Position numbers and translations under genes: made by a program
Part shown: piece by piece, positions 22,540-34,673 of the stretch
Layout: every line of letters starts with the position of its first letter
Numbering within the stretch: the first letter of the stretch is position 1
Source: Limnephilus marmoratus
Lineage: Eukaryota; Arthropoda; Insecta; Trichoptera; Limnephilidae
Length of the DNA: 64,000 bases
Direction of reading: 5' to 3'
Assembly (NCBI GenBank): GCA_917880885.1
Contig: OU862927.1
Span: 34,623,571 to 34,687,570, forward strand
The notes under the pieces: model-generated
Database searches by the model: none
Told to the model about the DNA's origin: nothing
What the model saw: only the letters and a program-made list of their open reading frames with translations

Positions 22540-25500
22540 TTATATATTAATTTTATTTAAATGTGCAAATTTCAGAATTTTATGGAAGATTGGAGTGGAG
22601 TTCAGACTTAGAAGAGATGAGATGTTGAATGGAGGAGAGGCAATTTTGGATAAATCTTGATAGAAGAGAGGATATTTATTTAGAGAGGGACAATCAAAAA
22701 ATATGTGATCTAAAGTTCCCACATCTAGACCACAGAATGTACAATCTGGGGAGTCAAGCACATGAATTTTAAAAAGGTGAGAAGGAACGGAACAATGTCC
22801 GATTCTCATTCGAATAAGTAAGGAAATTTCTTTTTTTGAAAAATGGGGGAATTTTTGAAATGAAAATGCTTAGATGGTCAGGTGGGGTTACGAAACTGGA
22901 CAAAATACGAAACGAACATATAAGGGGTAGTTTCAAGGTAGCCCCCCTTCCTGAAAAACTAACAGAAAGTCGCTTACGGTGGTATGGTCATGTAATGAGA
23001 AGAGACAAAGAACACGTGTGCCATAAAGCGCTAGCTATACCTGAAATAAAAAGAGGAAGAGGACGCCCCCCTCTGACATGGTGGACCAGCATGGCAAAAA
23101 TAGCTCAAAATTTCCCCAATCCAACAACCCAAGACCGGTCGTCTTGGCGCAGATTGATTAGGAGAGCCGACCCCACTTAAAGTGGGAAGTGGCAAAGAAA
23201 AAAGAAGAAGGGGGAATTTTTGAAACCACGGTTTTGATGGGATAGTCCTTTGTATTGAGGCGTAGCGGGCACCCTTGGATTGACTAGCAATGTTCCAATA
23301 CTCTGTCCAAACATTGCGGGATCTATCTTTGATGATGGAAAAAACATCAGATAGGGGAATATGGTTTACGAGGGTAATGGTAGGGTTAGACGCTCCTTGT
23401 TTTGCCAAGGAATCAGCAATATCGTTACCCACTATGCCAACATGTCCAGGAATCCAAATCAGAGTGACAGTTTTTCCAGAACTTTGAATGGAGGATATCA
23501 GCACTCGAATAAGACATACAAAGTGATCATCAGGATGAAGAAAAGGACTGGATTTAAGTTTTTGGAGGGAACTGAGAGAGTCAGAGAGAACAACAGAATG
23601 TTCAAAATTATTATTTATTATATATTTGAGAGATTCAATTATTGCTATGCACTCGGCAGAAAATATTGAAAATTGGTTTGAAATTGAATAAAATATTCTT
23701 TCATTAGAATTATTGTGGTAAACGTTAATACCTATACCACAGTTAGGAGAGTCTGGAGATTTGGAGCCATCAGTAAATAAAAGAGAAGTGTTGGGCCATA
23801 TAGAAGAAATAATGTCATTGAACATATTATTGACAGTACGGGCTGGAAGATTGGAATGACTTTTAAGGATGCCGATCCCTTCTAAAATTGTTAGGGATAG
23901 GGTGACGTGACTATATTTTAATTTGAATAATGGAAGAAGATCATTTTGGATAATTTGAAGCTCTGAGAGAGAACGAAAATTTTTACAGAAGGCAGGAAGA
24001 GGTTTAATTCGAGCTCTGATTGTAGATGAATGTGTTGAGTCTTTGAACAACGACACTCTGGGAATAACCTGATGGCATTTAGAATTTAAACATTTAAGAA
24101 CAAATTTGTCAGCAAATAGTTGACGTCTTAAATAAAGTGGAGGGTCAGAACATTCTACTTGAAGAGAATTGATGGGCGACGATTGCATGGCTCCAGTTAT
24201 TATTCGCAATGACTTTGATTGAATTTTGTCTAATTTGCTGAGTGCATTTTTGGATGCAGTACTAAAAAGTGGGCAGGCAGAGTCGAGATGGCTTCGAATA
24301 AGTGCGTTGTAAAGCAACTTAATGCAGATAGGGTGTGAACCCCACCAAACGCCAGTCAATGATCTGATGATATTTAAATTTTTTTCACATTTAGTAACAA
24401 TATTATGAATATGGGAAGACCATTTAAGTTTCCTATCAAATGTTACTCCCAAAAATTTAACTTCGGAGACATTGGGGATTGGAGAGTTTTTAAATAAAAT
24501 TTGAACAGGAGGGTTATGATGACGGTTTGAGAAGGTGACACACTGACTCTTTTGAACTGAAAGTTCAAGACCATTTAAAGTGAGCCATGTGCAAAGGGCA
24601 TCCATGGCTTCATTAAGATATTTGACGGCGGGTGGGATGATTTTGGATGATAAGAAGAAAGCTATGTCATCCGCGAACTCAATAACTTTTACTTGAGGGG
24701 GAATGGTGACATGCATATCATGTGTGTATATATTATACAGTAAGGGGGATAATACATCGCCTTGAGGTAAGCCCTTCCAAATTGACCTACTCTGAGGAGT
24801 AACATCTGGTAGCTCAATGAAAATTTTCCTATCGAGAAAAAGATTAATAATAGATTGGACAAACATGAGGGGTAAGCCAAGGCCTAAAAGTTTTTTTTTA
24901 AGAATTGGGATGGAAACATTGTCAAAGGCACCTTCTATGTCTATAAAGACTGCAAGACATACTTCTTTGTTAGAAATGGATAAATTAATATCAGTACTGA
25001 TGATGGCAAGGTTATCTTGCGTGGATTTTTTTTTTCTAAATCCAAATTGAGATGGAGAGAGAAGATGATTACTCTCGACAAAAAATTCTAACCGGTTTTT
25101 AATTAATTTTTCATAAATTTTACTAAGGGTGGATGAAAGAGCAATTGGCCTATAGTTGGATCCAGAATTGGGTGATTTGTTTAATTTTAGGATTGGAATG
25201 ATTATTTGAGAACTCCAGTCATCAGGAATTATGCCAGTCTGGAATATTTTATTTAAGATGCTTAAGAAGTGATTTAGAACATTATCATTACTATTTTTTA
25301 TAATGCTATAAGGTATACCATCTCTGCCTGGAGATGAGTCCTTGACTGTTGATAAACAATTTTTTAATTCAATTAAAGTGAATGGAGAGTCTAGCCAATG
25401 ATCAGACATAGGAGTGTTATGAATGGGAGTTATTTCCTCTAAGTTAGGAACAGAAGGGGGGGCAATTTTGTCCAAGAACTCATCTATCCATTTAGAATGA

Positions 25501-26645
25501 GATGCTCGAGGAGATGTTGAACTGAAGGAGGATCGAAATCTTCGAATCATAGACCAAACTTCCGAAATTGGAGTGCTCAGAGATACAGAACTGCAGAAGT
25601 TGTACCACCCGGATCTTTTTTTTGACCTCAATACCCTTTTGGCATTGGCTTCGGCATTTTTGTATACGAGATAGTTCTCCATAGTCATATTGTGACGATA
25701 GGAAAGAGATTTAGCTTTCCGAATTCTCACTACCTTGGAACATTTCTCATCCCACCAGGGAGTCGGAGGGAGTTTTTTGAGAGATTTGGTTTTAGGGGGA
25801 GGATTTGATTTATTAATTGCAGTTATGAGCATTGATTTGAAGTTATCGTAGTTATCTTTGACAGATAATGTATCGATAGAAGGTAAATTTTGTATAAACT
25901 TATCCATATGCGAGTTAAATTCGTCCCATTTGGTGTGTTTTGTTTTAATCTTTGTCGAAATATGGGACTTGTCTGAATGGAAAGAAGTTTGATAAGAGAT
26001 GGTGATCGGGAAATGATCACTGGAGCAAGGGTCGGGGGACACCACCCACGAGGAGAGAGGTGCCAGATTAGTAGAGCATATGGAGAGATCCACTGCACTG
26101 GGGTTTGTGTTGGGGCGAGAGATTCTAGTAGGAGATCCGTCATTCAAAAGAAAAAGGTTGGATTCATCAAGGAAATCCATCACACTTCGACCGTCTCGAT
26201 CAGAGAAAGCAGAACCCCAGACGGGGGAATGGGCATTAAAATCGCCCAATAAAAAGAAAGGAGGGCTTAGTTGACGGATAATTTGCAACCACGCTTGTTT
26301 ATTGAAGTGCGAAGTTGGGGGAAGATATACTGAAACAAAGGAAGTGTCCTTTATTTTAGCTGCAACCATTTGAAAGTCAGCGTTGGGGGGTTTGATATTA
26401 TTTATTGGGAAAAAAGGAAGGGATTTTTTAATAAAAAGGGCAGCACCACCGCCCGTACCTTCCGGGCGATCATCGCGGAGACAGGAGTACCCTCCCACAT
26501 TAAAGTGGGTGGATGGATTAAACCATGTTTCCGAGATAGCAGCCACAGAAACAAGGTTTGAATTTAATAGGTTAAGAAGGTTTGATTTGTTAGAAATAGC
26601 ACTGCGGCTATTCCACTGAAGAATTGTGACATCTTGAAGAGCCAT
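22540..26645 (-). CDS. LINE ORF2: endonuclease, reverse transcriptase, RNase H (split by an insertion)
   Basis: APE-type endonuclease at residues 1-230 (WNSRS; SETWF with E39; LLGDFNAHS; SSDHFP). Reverse transcriptase at about 430-720 (FRKKKSTQDN; FIDIEGAFDNV; GLPQGDVLSPLLYN; EFADDIAFF, the catalytic D pair near residue 657). RNase H at about 945-1090 (FTDGSK with the first D near 955; SAECIAI; LSDSLSS; WIPGHVGIVGNDIADSLAK). The frame is broken near residue 1140 by a 349-bp RTE fragment and its 16-bp target duplication (365 bp in all). Past it, in the original frame, comes the C-terminal CTFC...H...C knuckle. Discounting those 365 bp, the ORF is 1246 codons with no other stop. Confidence 0.9.
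22861..23209 (+). mobile_element. 5'-truncated RTE-like LINE fragment nested in the I-clade LINE
   Basis: Open plus-strand frame encoding the C-terminal part of an RTE/BovB-type endonuclease-reverse transcriptase, with the hallmark RLRWYGHVMRRD and KRGRGRPPLTWW motifs, ending at a stop just before a purine tail. It is flanked by a perfect 16-bp duplication, GGGGGAATTTTTGAAA, at 22845-22860 and 23210-23225. This is a textbook 5'-truncated LINE insertion, opposite in strand to its host element. Confidence 0.9.
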
Positions 26646-28002
26646 TTTGAATAAATGATTTTAATGTGGAAATAATAGAAGCAGCGTTGGACGGTAGATT
26701 AGTTTGAGAAGAAATTAGGTCAATTAGAAGCATAATAAGAGTTTGAATAAATGAAGAATTATCTTGGGAGAGTTGTTCAGAAAGCTTTTGATGGTTTGTT
26801 GAGGATGAATTATAACTGTTTGCACACCTATTTGTGGCATTTGAAAGAGGTGAACCATTGGGATTCAAGAGAAGTGAGTTGTGTTGTTGCTGATTGTATC
26901 CAGGAGCCGGTTTAGAGATAGGGTTTTTGTATGAGAATTTAGTTGAACGAGAAGATGTTGAGGTGGAGGCGGGTGGGTTGGATGAGGAGTTACTGGATAA
27001 AACCTCGGCAAATGATTTTTTGACAGGCGGGAATAGTTTAGAAGCCTGTAGAAAAGACAAGTTCTGAGAGGCCATAGAAATTTTTATATTTTTTTGGCGA
27101 AATTGTTCCGGACAAGAAGAGTTAATGGCGGAATGAGCACCTGAGCAGTTAAAACATTTAGGTGAAGAGAGAGAAGAACATTGGTCAGCCGTGTGGTTTT
27201 CTCCACATTTGAAACATCTGGGAGGGGATCTGCATGCTACTTTGGTATGACCAAAACGACAGCAATTGTAACATTGAGTGGTAGGATAAGTATACATTTC
27301 AACTGGTAAGGAGTTGAAAAATAAATAAATATGGGAGGGAAGAGATTGTCCTTCGAATGTGATGACGACAGATTGTGAGGGCTTCCAGGAAACGATGCCC
27401 TCAGAGGTGTCCTTATAATTTAGCCTCCTGGCTTTTATGGGATTGCCGATATGTTGGGGAGTTGAAAGTGAAGATAGGATTTCTGGAATGGACAGATCGG
27501 TCGAGATACCTCTGACGAGGCCCATTCGAGTGACATTGTAAGTTGGGATGTACGCCTTGAATTTAGAATTTGATGAAATAAATATGTTTTTGATAAAGTT
27601 GTTGGCGGCTGAACCTGAGAGGAATTCAACAGAGATTCGGAAGCGACCCTCGGATTTTACACCTCCCGGCTTAATAGAAAGGTTCTTGCTATTTGATAGG
27701 AATTTACCAAATTCAAGAGGGTGGATGGTTTTACCTTGCTCAGTTTTTTGAGCGTACACAATGAACGGGCCATAGGAATGAGGAGAATAAAAGTTTGTAG
27801 GAGGAGGTTGAGGAAGAGCAGGTGAAGACTGAGAAGAAGAAGGAGAGTCATGTTTTATTGAGGAAGAGGGACTAAACTTCCTTTTTTTTGTGGTAGTCAG
27901 AATGACAGATTCACTGTCCGAAATTACTAGATTTTCACCATCTGGGGGGTCAGGGGGAGGATCTGGGGGCTTTTTAGGATGTCCAGGAGGGTCCTCCTCC
28001 AT
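26608..28002 (-). CDS. LINE ORF1, gag-like CCHC protein
   Basis: 464 residues. The N-terminus (1-75) is Pro/Ser-rich and acidic. A middle domain of about 75-235 is consistent with the RRM-like or gag-like domain of I-clade ORF1. Three zinc knuckles follow: C244-C247-H252-C257, C263-C266-H270-C275 and C283-C286-H290-C297. The tail is Ser/Asn-rich. ORF1 proteins bind element RNA and form the RNP (known of the family). The ATG follows a purine-rich leader, and the stop lies inside the start of ORF2 (38-nt overlap in another frame), which implies reinitiation or frameshift coupling. The frame is uninterrupted. Confidence 0.88.
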   Translation of the reverse strand: MEEDPPGHPKKPPDPPPDPPDGENLVISDSESVILTTTKKRKFSPSSSIKHDSPSSSQSSPALPQPPPTNFYSPHSYGPFIVYAQKTEQGKTIHPLEFGKFLSNSKNLSIKPGGVKSEGRFRISVEFLSGSAANNFIKNIFISSNSKFKAYIPTYNVTRMGLVRGISTDLSIPEILSSLSTPQHIGNPIKARRLNYKDTSEGIVSWKPSQSVVITFEGQSLPSHIYLFFNSLPVEMYTYPTTQCYNCCRFGHTKVACRSPPRCFKCGENHTADQCSSLSSPKCFNCSGAHSAINSSCPEQFRQKNIKISMASQNLSFLQASKLFPPVKKSFAEVLSSNSSSNPPASTSTSSRSTKFSYKNPISKPAPGYNQQQHNSLLLNPNGSPLSNATNRCANSYNSSSTNHQKLSEQLSQDNSSFIQTLIMLLIDLISSQTNLPSNAASIISTLKSFIQNGSSRCHNSSVE

Positions 28003-28932
28003 TGTTTACAAAAATATAAATGAAAAAAAAATGTATGGAAAGTGACAGAAATAAAAAAGGTTATAAATATCTGGAAATCAGTAACGAAAAGTGACTCCTG
28101 GAAGATCAGAGGGGAGAAGAATCCTCAAGGAACAACACACTACACTTTTATTGACCAGAAAACATAAAAATATTAGTTAAAATAATAAAAAAAGATTATT
28201 TTTTTCTAGAGCAAAACAAAGTAACTGTGACAGCTAGATGTTCAAAATTCGAATCCCTTATTTACTGGTTAAACAGCCTTAAAACAATTCTTTTTATGTC
28301 AAGATATTATTTCTGATAACGTTAATTGTTATTTTTATATTTTTTAAATTTTATCCAATTGTAAACCACTGTTTTATTTGTATTATTTTTTCCAACCTAT
28401 TGTTTATTACTAATCATTGTGTAAAAAATCGTAAACATTATGTGGCCAATCTAAAAGCCCCATAGGCGTATAAAAGAGTGAATCTTAATATATAAAACAA
28501 AGTCGGGTTAGTTACACCATTTATAACTCGTGAACGGCTAGATTGATTTTTATGATATTTGATTTGTGGGATTTGTCTCCGCCCCGAATAGCAGAATAGC
28601 TATTAAAACATTGTAAAAATTAACGAAAAAAATAGTTATTACGAAAATTCTTTTCCTCATATATTTTGTATGGAACGAATTCTCATCTTTTAAAAGAGCT
28701 GCAGGAATTTTGTGATAAGTACCTATAATATTGAGTAGTGAGGGAGTTCCAAAAATTCAAAAACGTCAAATGTCAATGCGCTGATTGTTTTGCTTTTATT
28801 CTTAAACATTGCTGCCTCTCTTTCTTACACACTAAATGTCAACAAACGATGAACGTTTGTCTGCACCCATCCAAAGGAAAGATACAATAATTATAATAAA
28901 AATCGCTCACACATAGAAAATGAAAAGCAAAT

Positions 28933-29366
28933 TTTTTTTTACATCAGTTCAACACAGGTGGCCCCGAGGAAAATAATTTTCCTCAGGGAATGTTATGCTG
29001 TGTGGAGGGTCTTTTTAAGGAATGAAAGGATAGGAAGTTCTGGGAAGGAAAAAGGTGTGAGGGGTGGGTAGGAATCTGGGGTCAGTGTGTCCGGGAGTGA
29101 CGGACGTATGAATCCATCCCTCCAACTGCGGTGCAAGGCAATGGGATCGGGAGATTTCAGCTAGAAAGGTCAATAGGCCTCCCTCAGTCTCTCTCAATCC
29201 GGCCCGCCATGCAGCAGATGGGCAGACGCATCCGCCGCCAAGACCCGGACAAACGTCACCCCATGAACCCGGGCACCCCTGCTAAATCACCAAACGTAGC
29301 GAACCACTTGGGGTGATCAATAAATGGTTCCCAGAGCGGCGGCACCCATATCCGCCTCCCAAATTC
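28933..29366 (-). repeat. hairpin-tail retroelement, full length
   Basis: Poly(T), hairpin module with part of the loop deleted, central TGACGGACGTATGAATCCAT, and the 5' boundary CCGCCTCCCAAATT. Confidence 0.85.
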
Positions 29367-30329
29367 CCGTTAGGTGGAAAGTAAGAAAATCACAAAAAAT
29401 ATATATCCGTACACAATGCCATCTCTGATTCCGACAAAAACAAAACAAGGATTGATGATTTCTTCATTGCGTCGCTCTAGTTCATTTTACTCCAACAGAC
29501 CATTTTTAGCGAAATTGAGTTAAGTATGCAGTAGTTCTCAGAAAGTCTTTATGTATACAATGCAAGTGAAAAAAAAAAATTAAAAAAATTATTTAGGGGG
29601 TTTTCAAAACGCACTTTGTCTTACGTCCTCCAAAATGAAACAACATTTCGAGCGTATTTATCCAACATCCACACGTTGGCCAAAAGGACTCCTGTTTTTA
29701 AACCGGCCGTTCAGTCAAATTTCATAGGAATTTCTCCAACATCCAAGCTGTATCTTAGCCAACGTGCGAAATTCAAACTCTCGGTTCCGGGCGTATTGCT
29801 CTAACAGACCACACAGCCAATAGCAGCGCAGCGGAGGACCACGTGATTGCTTTCATTCCAAACATTCGTTCGTTTAGCGCCACGAAAGTAAATATCTTCA
29901 CTTACGATTATGCTACTTACAAAGTTACTTTAGTGGTTTTCTAGGAGATTTCTTCAGACAAAATGCATAAAGATGTAAACTATGGAAAAGGATAAAGTTT
30001 TTTAAGGAAAACATAACAGATAATTAATATTACAATATTTTCTCAGCAAATTGTTTCAACTTGTCGTCCGTTACAGGGTGGTTATAATAAAGTTGTGTAT
30101 TTTTTGAGAAAATATTGCAATAAATGCCAAGTTCTATATTGTGGTGAAATATCGTACTAAAAATTGAAATAACCTTCATCGCTGTTTTAATTTAATTTAA
30201 CCAATTAAAATATTAAAACGAAATGACTGAAATTGAAGGAAAATCAATTAACGAAGAGTATAAGGACGACATTATACGGAATACACTCGGAATTTGATCC
30301 TTAAGGCGTATGTGTATAAAGAGGTATCG

Positions 30330-31270
30330 GTATGTTTATCTACCTATACGTAATTATTTAAATCTTCGTGTAAAAATACCTATTTATGATATTTAAAACA
30401 ATTATAAGAATAAGAACATTGAATGAGCTTTTGTTTTAAGCACATTTATTGCGCAATACCGGTATGTTTATCTACCTTTACGAAATTATTTAAATCTTTG
30501 TTCAAAAATACCTACTTGTGATATTTAAAAAACACAATTATTAGAATAAGGACTGATGTATTATATTACCTAATATATGTGTCCATCCACCAAATCTTAG
30601 TGAAAGCATTATCCTACTTCAGATACTTAAAACAAGCCAACAATTAGAATAAGGAAATGAAGGTGTTTTAATTTTCGGTATATTTAGTTCCTAAAATATG
30701 TGTTTGTTTATCAACCAAATTTGCATATAATTAATTATTCGACTTATGATATTTAAAACAATTATTAAAATAAGGAAATCAAGGAGTTTTCATTTTCGGT
30801 ACATTTAGTTCCTAAAATATCTGTATATTTATCAGCCAAATCTTCGTGTAAAAATTCTACTTATGATATTTAAAACAAGGCAATTTTTCGAATAAGTACA
30901 ACGAAGGAGTTTTTGTTATTGGCACATTTAGTGAGTAATAGCTTCATGTTTATCTACCTTTACCTAATTATTTAAATCTTTGTTTAAGAATACCTACTTG
31001 TAATACAAAACACAATTATTAAAATAAAGACAATGCAGGAGTTTTTTTGCTTTTAGTGTTTATCTACCAAATATTTGTGTCAGAATTCTACCTGAGATAT
31101 TTAAAACATGTTAATTATTAGAATAATTAAATAAAGAAGTTTTTGTTTTCGGTACATTTAATGCCTAAAGTATCTTATTATTTTAATCAACCAAATCTTA
31201 GTGTAGCAATGAAAACATTTTTGGTATATTTAGTGCCAAAGATCAGTTGTATTTGTGTACCTATAAATAT
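30330..31270 (+). repeat. degenerate tandem repeat of about 110-145 bp
   Basis: At least seven units marked by TATGATATTTAAAACAA, GAATAAGGA, GGAGTTTTTGTTTTCGGTAC and TTATCTACCAAATCTT. Highly diverged and A/T-rich, within the 28.5-34.4 kb Helitron. Confidence 0.75.
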
Positions 31271-31832
31271 CTTATTATTGAAATCTTCATGGGAGAATTG
31301 TACACCGAATGACAATGAAAGCATTTCTATTATTTTATACATTGACTGCCTCATATTTCTTACGTGTTTGTTTATTTCTTACCTATTCGAGTTTTATTTT
31401 GTTCGAGCTTTGGATTGTCAATAAAAACATTATTACTATTAGCACATTTTTAATGATTAGGCATCCCATTCATTTGACTTTTTTTTACCTAGATCAATTT
31501 CCAGTTTCTTTATTTCAGCCTCTTTCGTAACCCTTCTAATAATTTGGCCCAACTAAGTGGTACCTCAAATACTGGAATACATTTGTTTTGAAGCTAAAAA
31601 TGTGGTTAGTGGTTAGGATTGTTTTATGACCTCTTTTTTTACAAGTCTGTATTGTGTAATAAACGTAAATCACATCCCATGTGTTTGAACATAGGATCAT
31701 TTTGAAAAAGAACTCGTCGTCTATTGTTTTACACATTTATAAAAAACTTGTAACTATCTATTGTGTTTCAAAATCCTTCGAGTTAACTTTTTATTTTAAA
31801 ATGTTGGATACTACACTTCTGTTATCACACGA

Positions 31833-32730
31833 CGGCCTCCTGTGGTCGAGGGGTAAAACTCTCAACTAGCGATTCGGATGTCGCAAATTTCAATCCCATC
31901 GTGCACAAGTAATTTTTATTTTCGTAGATTTGTTTATTTTGGGGGGCGGGTATGGGTACCGCCATCCCGGGAACCATTTATTGGATAACCACCATCTCTG
32001 CTATAGATCACCCCGAGTGGTTCGCTACGTTTGGTGACTTAGCAAGGGTGCCCGGGTTCATGGGTGAAGTTCGTCCAGGTCTTGGCGGCGGATACGACTG
32101 CCCACCTGCTGCGTGGCGAGAGAGAGACTGGTTAAGGGAGGCTTTTTGACCTTTCCAACCGGACTCTCCCGACTCTCACCTTGCACCGCAATTGCAGAGA
32201 TGGATTCATACGTCCGTCACTCCCGGACACACTGACCCCCCGATTCCTACCCACCCCTCATACCCTTTTTCTTCCCAAATTTCCTATCCTTACCATCCTT
32301 ATAAAGACTCCTTCAAAGTGAAATTATTTTCCTCAGGGCGACCTGTGTGGAGCTAATCTAAAAATATATATACATATTTCACAACTTTAACCATTAAAAA
32401 AACATGTGTATATGTGTTTTTTATGTTTAAATAGTGAAATAACACAAATCAATTAAAAAATATACACATATAAATATATATACATGCTGTATTTGCGACA
32501 CGTTCCAGAGTGGAAGATACTCTCAGTATCACCCTGATGTAAGACCGCCATTTCGAATTGAAGCATTGCTTGAAATAGCTTTAGCCCTGGTTGTTGACTC
32601 GATCTGAATAGCCAGGTACTTACCAACCTTCATAACTGCATCCCCTTCCCGCTACATCCCGCCTCACAATATTGGGTATGCTATGTATAGCCTGACTTGG
32701 TCCAGGCGGTTGGGACTCTTGTGCAGTATT
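31833..32730 (+). mobile_element. tRNA-derived SINE interrupted by another retroelement
   Basis: Head GGCCTCCTGTGGTCGAGGGG ... TTTCAATCCC (B box decayed), body TTGCGACACGTTCCAGAGTG, tail GGGACTCTTGTGCAGTATTA. The hairpin-tail copy sits in the linker. Confidence 0.8.
31937..32365 (+). repeat. hairpin-tail retroelement inserted in a SINE
   Basis: GGGGGGCGGGTATGGGTACC ... TCAGGGCGACCTGTGTGGAG and an A/T-rich tail. It separates the tRNA-like head (31833) from the body (32480) of a SINE. Confidence 0.82.
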
Positions 32731-32904
32731 AACATAAAAATAAATTCAGGTAAATCAATCCAACCTTTCGGGTCAGATCGTACTAAATCTCCGATTTATA
32801 TGCCGTAATAAATATGATAAAAATAATACGAGTAGGTATATATTATATGGATAATTTGAATAGCATTGTTTTAGTGCAAAAACGCTTTACAATATATATG
32901 TTCT

Positions 32905-33250
32905 CAGGGCCTACGAGGGGATGCTGTGTGGAGGGTCTTTTTGAGAAAAGGAAGAATAGGAAGTTCTTGGATGGAAATAGGAATGAGGGGTGGGTAGGAA
33001 TCTGGGGGTTAGTGTGTATAGGAGTGACGGACGTAAAAAACTGTCCTTCCAACTGCGGTGCAAGGCAATGGGGTCGAGAGAGTCCGGCTGGAAAGGTCCA
33101 AAGGACTCCTTCACGCAGTCTCTCTCGATCCGGCCAGCCACGCAGCTGGTGGGCAGACTCATCCACCGTCAAGACCTGGACAAACCTCACCCCATGAACC
33201 CAGGAACTCCTGCTAAGTCACCAAACGTAGCGAACCACTTGGGCAGACCT
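32905..33250 (-). repeat. hairpin-tail retroelement, truncated
   Basis: From TCTCAGGGCCTACGAGGGG to GCGAACCACTTGGGCAGACC. Joined head-to-tail to the copy that starts at 33255. Confidence 0.82.
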
Positions 33251-33254
33251 TTTC

Positions 33255-33692
33255 ACAGCTCCACACAGGACACAGGAGGCCCTGAGGAAAATAATTCCCC
33301 TCAGGACCTATGTCATTTTTGGGAAGGTAGTAGAGGAAGTTGTGGGAAGAAAAAGGTATGAGGGGTGGGTAGGAATCTGGGAGTCAGTGTGTCAAGGAGT
33401 GATGCACGTATGAATCAATCCCTCCCCACTGCGGGTAAAGCGATGTTCCGAGAGTCCTGCTGGAGAGGTCTACAGATCTTCCTTAACCAGTCTTTCCCGA
33501 TCCGGCCTGCCACGCAGTTGGTGGGCAGACGCATCCGTCGCCAGGATCCAGACAAAACTCACACCACGAACCCGGCCACCCCTGCCAAGTCACCAAACGT
33601 AGCGAACCACTTGGGGTGACCTATTGCAGACGTGTTGGTTATCCAATAAATGGTTCCCGGAGCGGCGGTACCCATACCCGCCTCTCAAATAA
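33255..33692 (-). repeat. hairpin-tail retroelement, full length
   Basis: CAGCTCCACACAGGACACAG ... CCTGAGGAAAATAATTCCCC ... TACCCATACCCGCCTCTCAA. Confidence 0.84.
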
Positions 33693-34486
33693 TAACTAAT
33701 AAACGTAGGACCTATCTGATTACTAACGGTTGATGACTAGCAGCCAACAATAAAACATACCTGAAACATTATTTAATAAGTATAATTATCTGCAAACGTA
33801 CGTTTTCATTGATGATTTTACGATGTTATTATTTTACAAAAACTTACTCTTGAAACTTGTTTCCCAACCAAGAAACAAATTTTTTCTAAAAAATTGTCGA
33901 ATTATAAGAAAATATTTAAAAATCACACCGGTCTCACCACGAAAACATAGGACACATAAGCTCAATCCATAATTACCTATCAAAGTTTAATGAATTGAAA
34001 TGCTTTCCGATCTCCCTGTAATACCAAGCACGTTAGATAAAGTAACTTCACGCAAGAGTACGCGCTCTTGTCTAACATCCAGTGTCCTTTGTCCAATATC
34101 CAACTTTCGCAAACAAGAATTCGTCACTTTGGCCTACATCCAAATTAAAAACGTGTTTTCTGCGAAATTTTATACATTTAGAACATATTGTACTTAAAAT
34201 AAACAATTTGTAATACTTTAAGACATTTTAGTAGACTTACAATTTAGCTAATTTCATTTTATATGCCTTTTTCGTAAAAAAAAACTTTAAAGTGCTGTTT
34301 CTCACGATTTACGTTTTGGTCTGTTGGAGTAAAACGAACTAAAGCGACGATTGGTTAATTTTTAACTTAATAAAAAAACTGAATTTAATTCAACAGTTAT
34401 TGATTCTGAGGCGGTACGAAGTTCGTCGGGTCAGCTGGTAAATAAATAAAACTAAACAACAAAAATTCTGCAATTATATGGCATAC

Positions 34487-34581
34487 CCATGTTCCGCAAT
34501 GAAGTCTCCCCAGCCCCGGAATATTCCAGGCTGCCTTGTGAGGAAGAGAGATGCCACCAGAACAAACACAAATATGGCACA
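34487..34581 (-). CDS. SLC13 exon 9, TRxPG-GWGD motif
   Basis: 31 codons plus 2 nt: a hydrophobic helix CAIFVFVLVASLFLTRQPGI followed by FRGWGDF. The family motif here is WF(T)RDPGFxxGW. Phase 0 in, phase 2 out, donor GTATGC. A Helitron terminus lies about 50 bp beyond the donor. Confidence 0.92.
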
Positions 34582-34673
34582 CTGAAAAATATAATAGTGT
34601 TTTGGTTTTGAAATTATATTCATGATAATGAATTAGCCTGAAAATGTCAAGTACAGAATATAGTAGGACTTAC

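Larger units (their letters stand above)
22448..28250 (-). mobile_element. full-length I-clade LINE (Nimb/I-like) with target-site duplication
   Basis: A complete non-LTR retrotransposon on the minus strand: 5' UTR, ORF1, overlapping ORF2, short 3' UTR and a poly(A) of about 17 (plus-strand T run at 22448). The flanks repeat GAATCC(C)TTATTTACTGG at 22431 and 28251, a near-identical target-site duplication. A two-ORF layout, CCHC gag-like ORF1 and RNase H after the RT place it in the I group. It sits in SLC13 intron 9. The only large damage is a nested insertion at 22861-23209, so it is fairly young. Confidence 0.9.
28483..34438 (+). mobile_element. Helitron-type element with later insertions inside
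   Basis: Left end TCTTAATATATAAAAC follows an A. The right end GGCGGTACGAAGTTCGTCGG... GTCAGCTGG precedes a T. TC start, CTRR end, a short hairpin before the end (ACGAA/TTCGT) and A|T insertion fit Helitron rules. No Rep/helicase ORF remains. Later insertions include hairpin-tail retroelements and a tRNA-SINE. Between about 29470 and 34350 an inverted pair (GTTCATTTTACTCCAACAGA at 29491; complement at 34316) suggests another element or internal palindrome. The right end is 49 bp from the exon 9 donor. Confidence 0.7.

Noticed and set aside
25977..26619. Plus-strand frames of 63-91 codons
   Set aside because: Shadows of the LINE ORF2 endonuclease on the other strand.
31143..31530. Hydrophobic 93- and 73-codon frames suggesting a small membrane protein
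   Set aside because: Within the A/T-rich tandem repeat of the Helitron; Phe/Leu/Tyr come from base composition.
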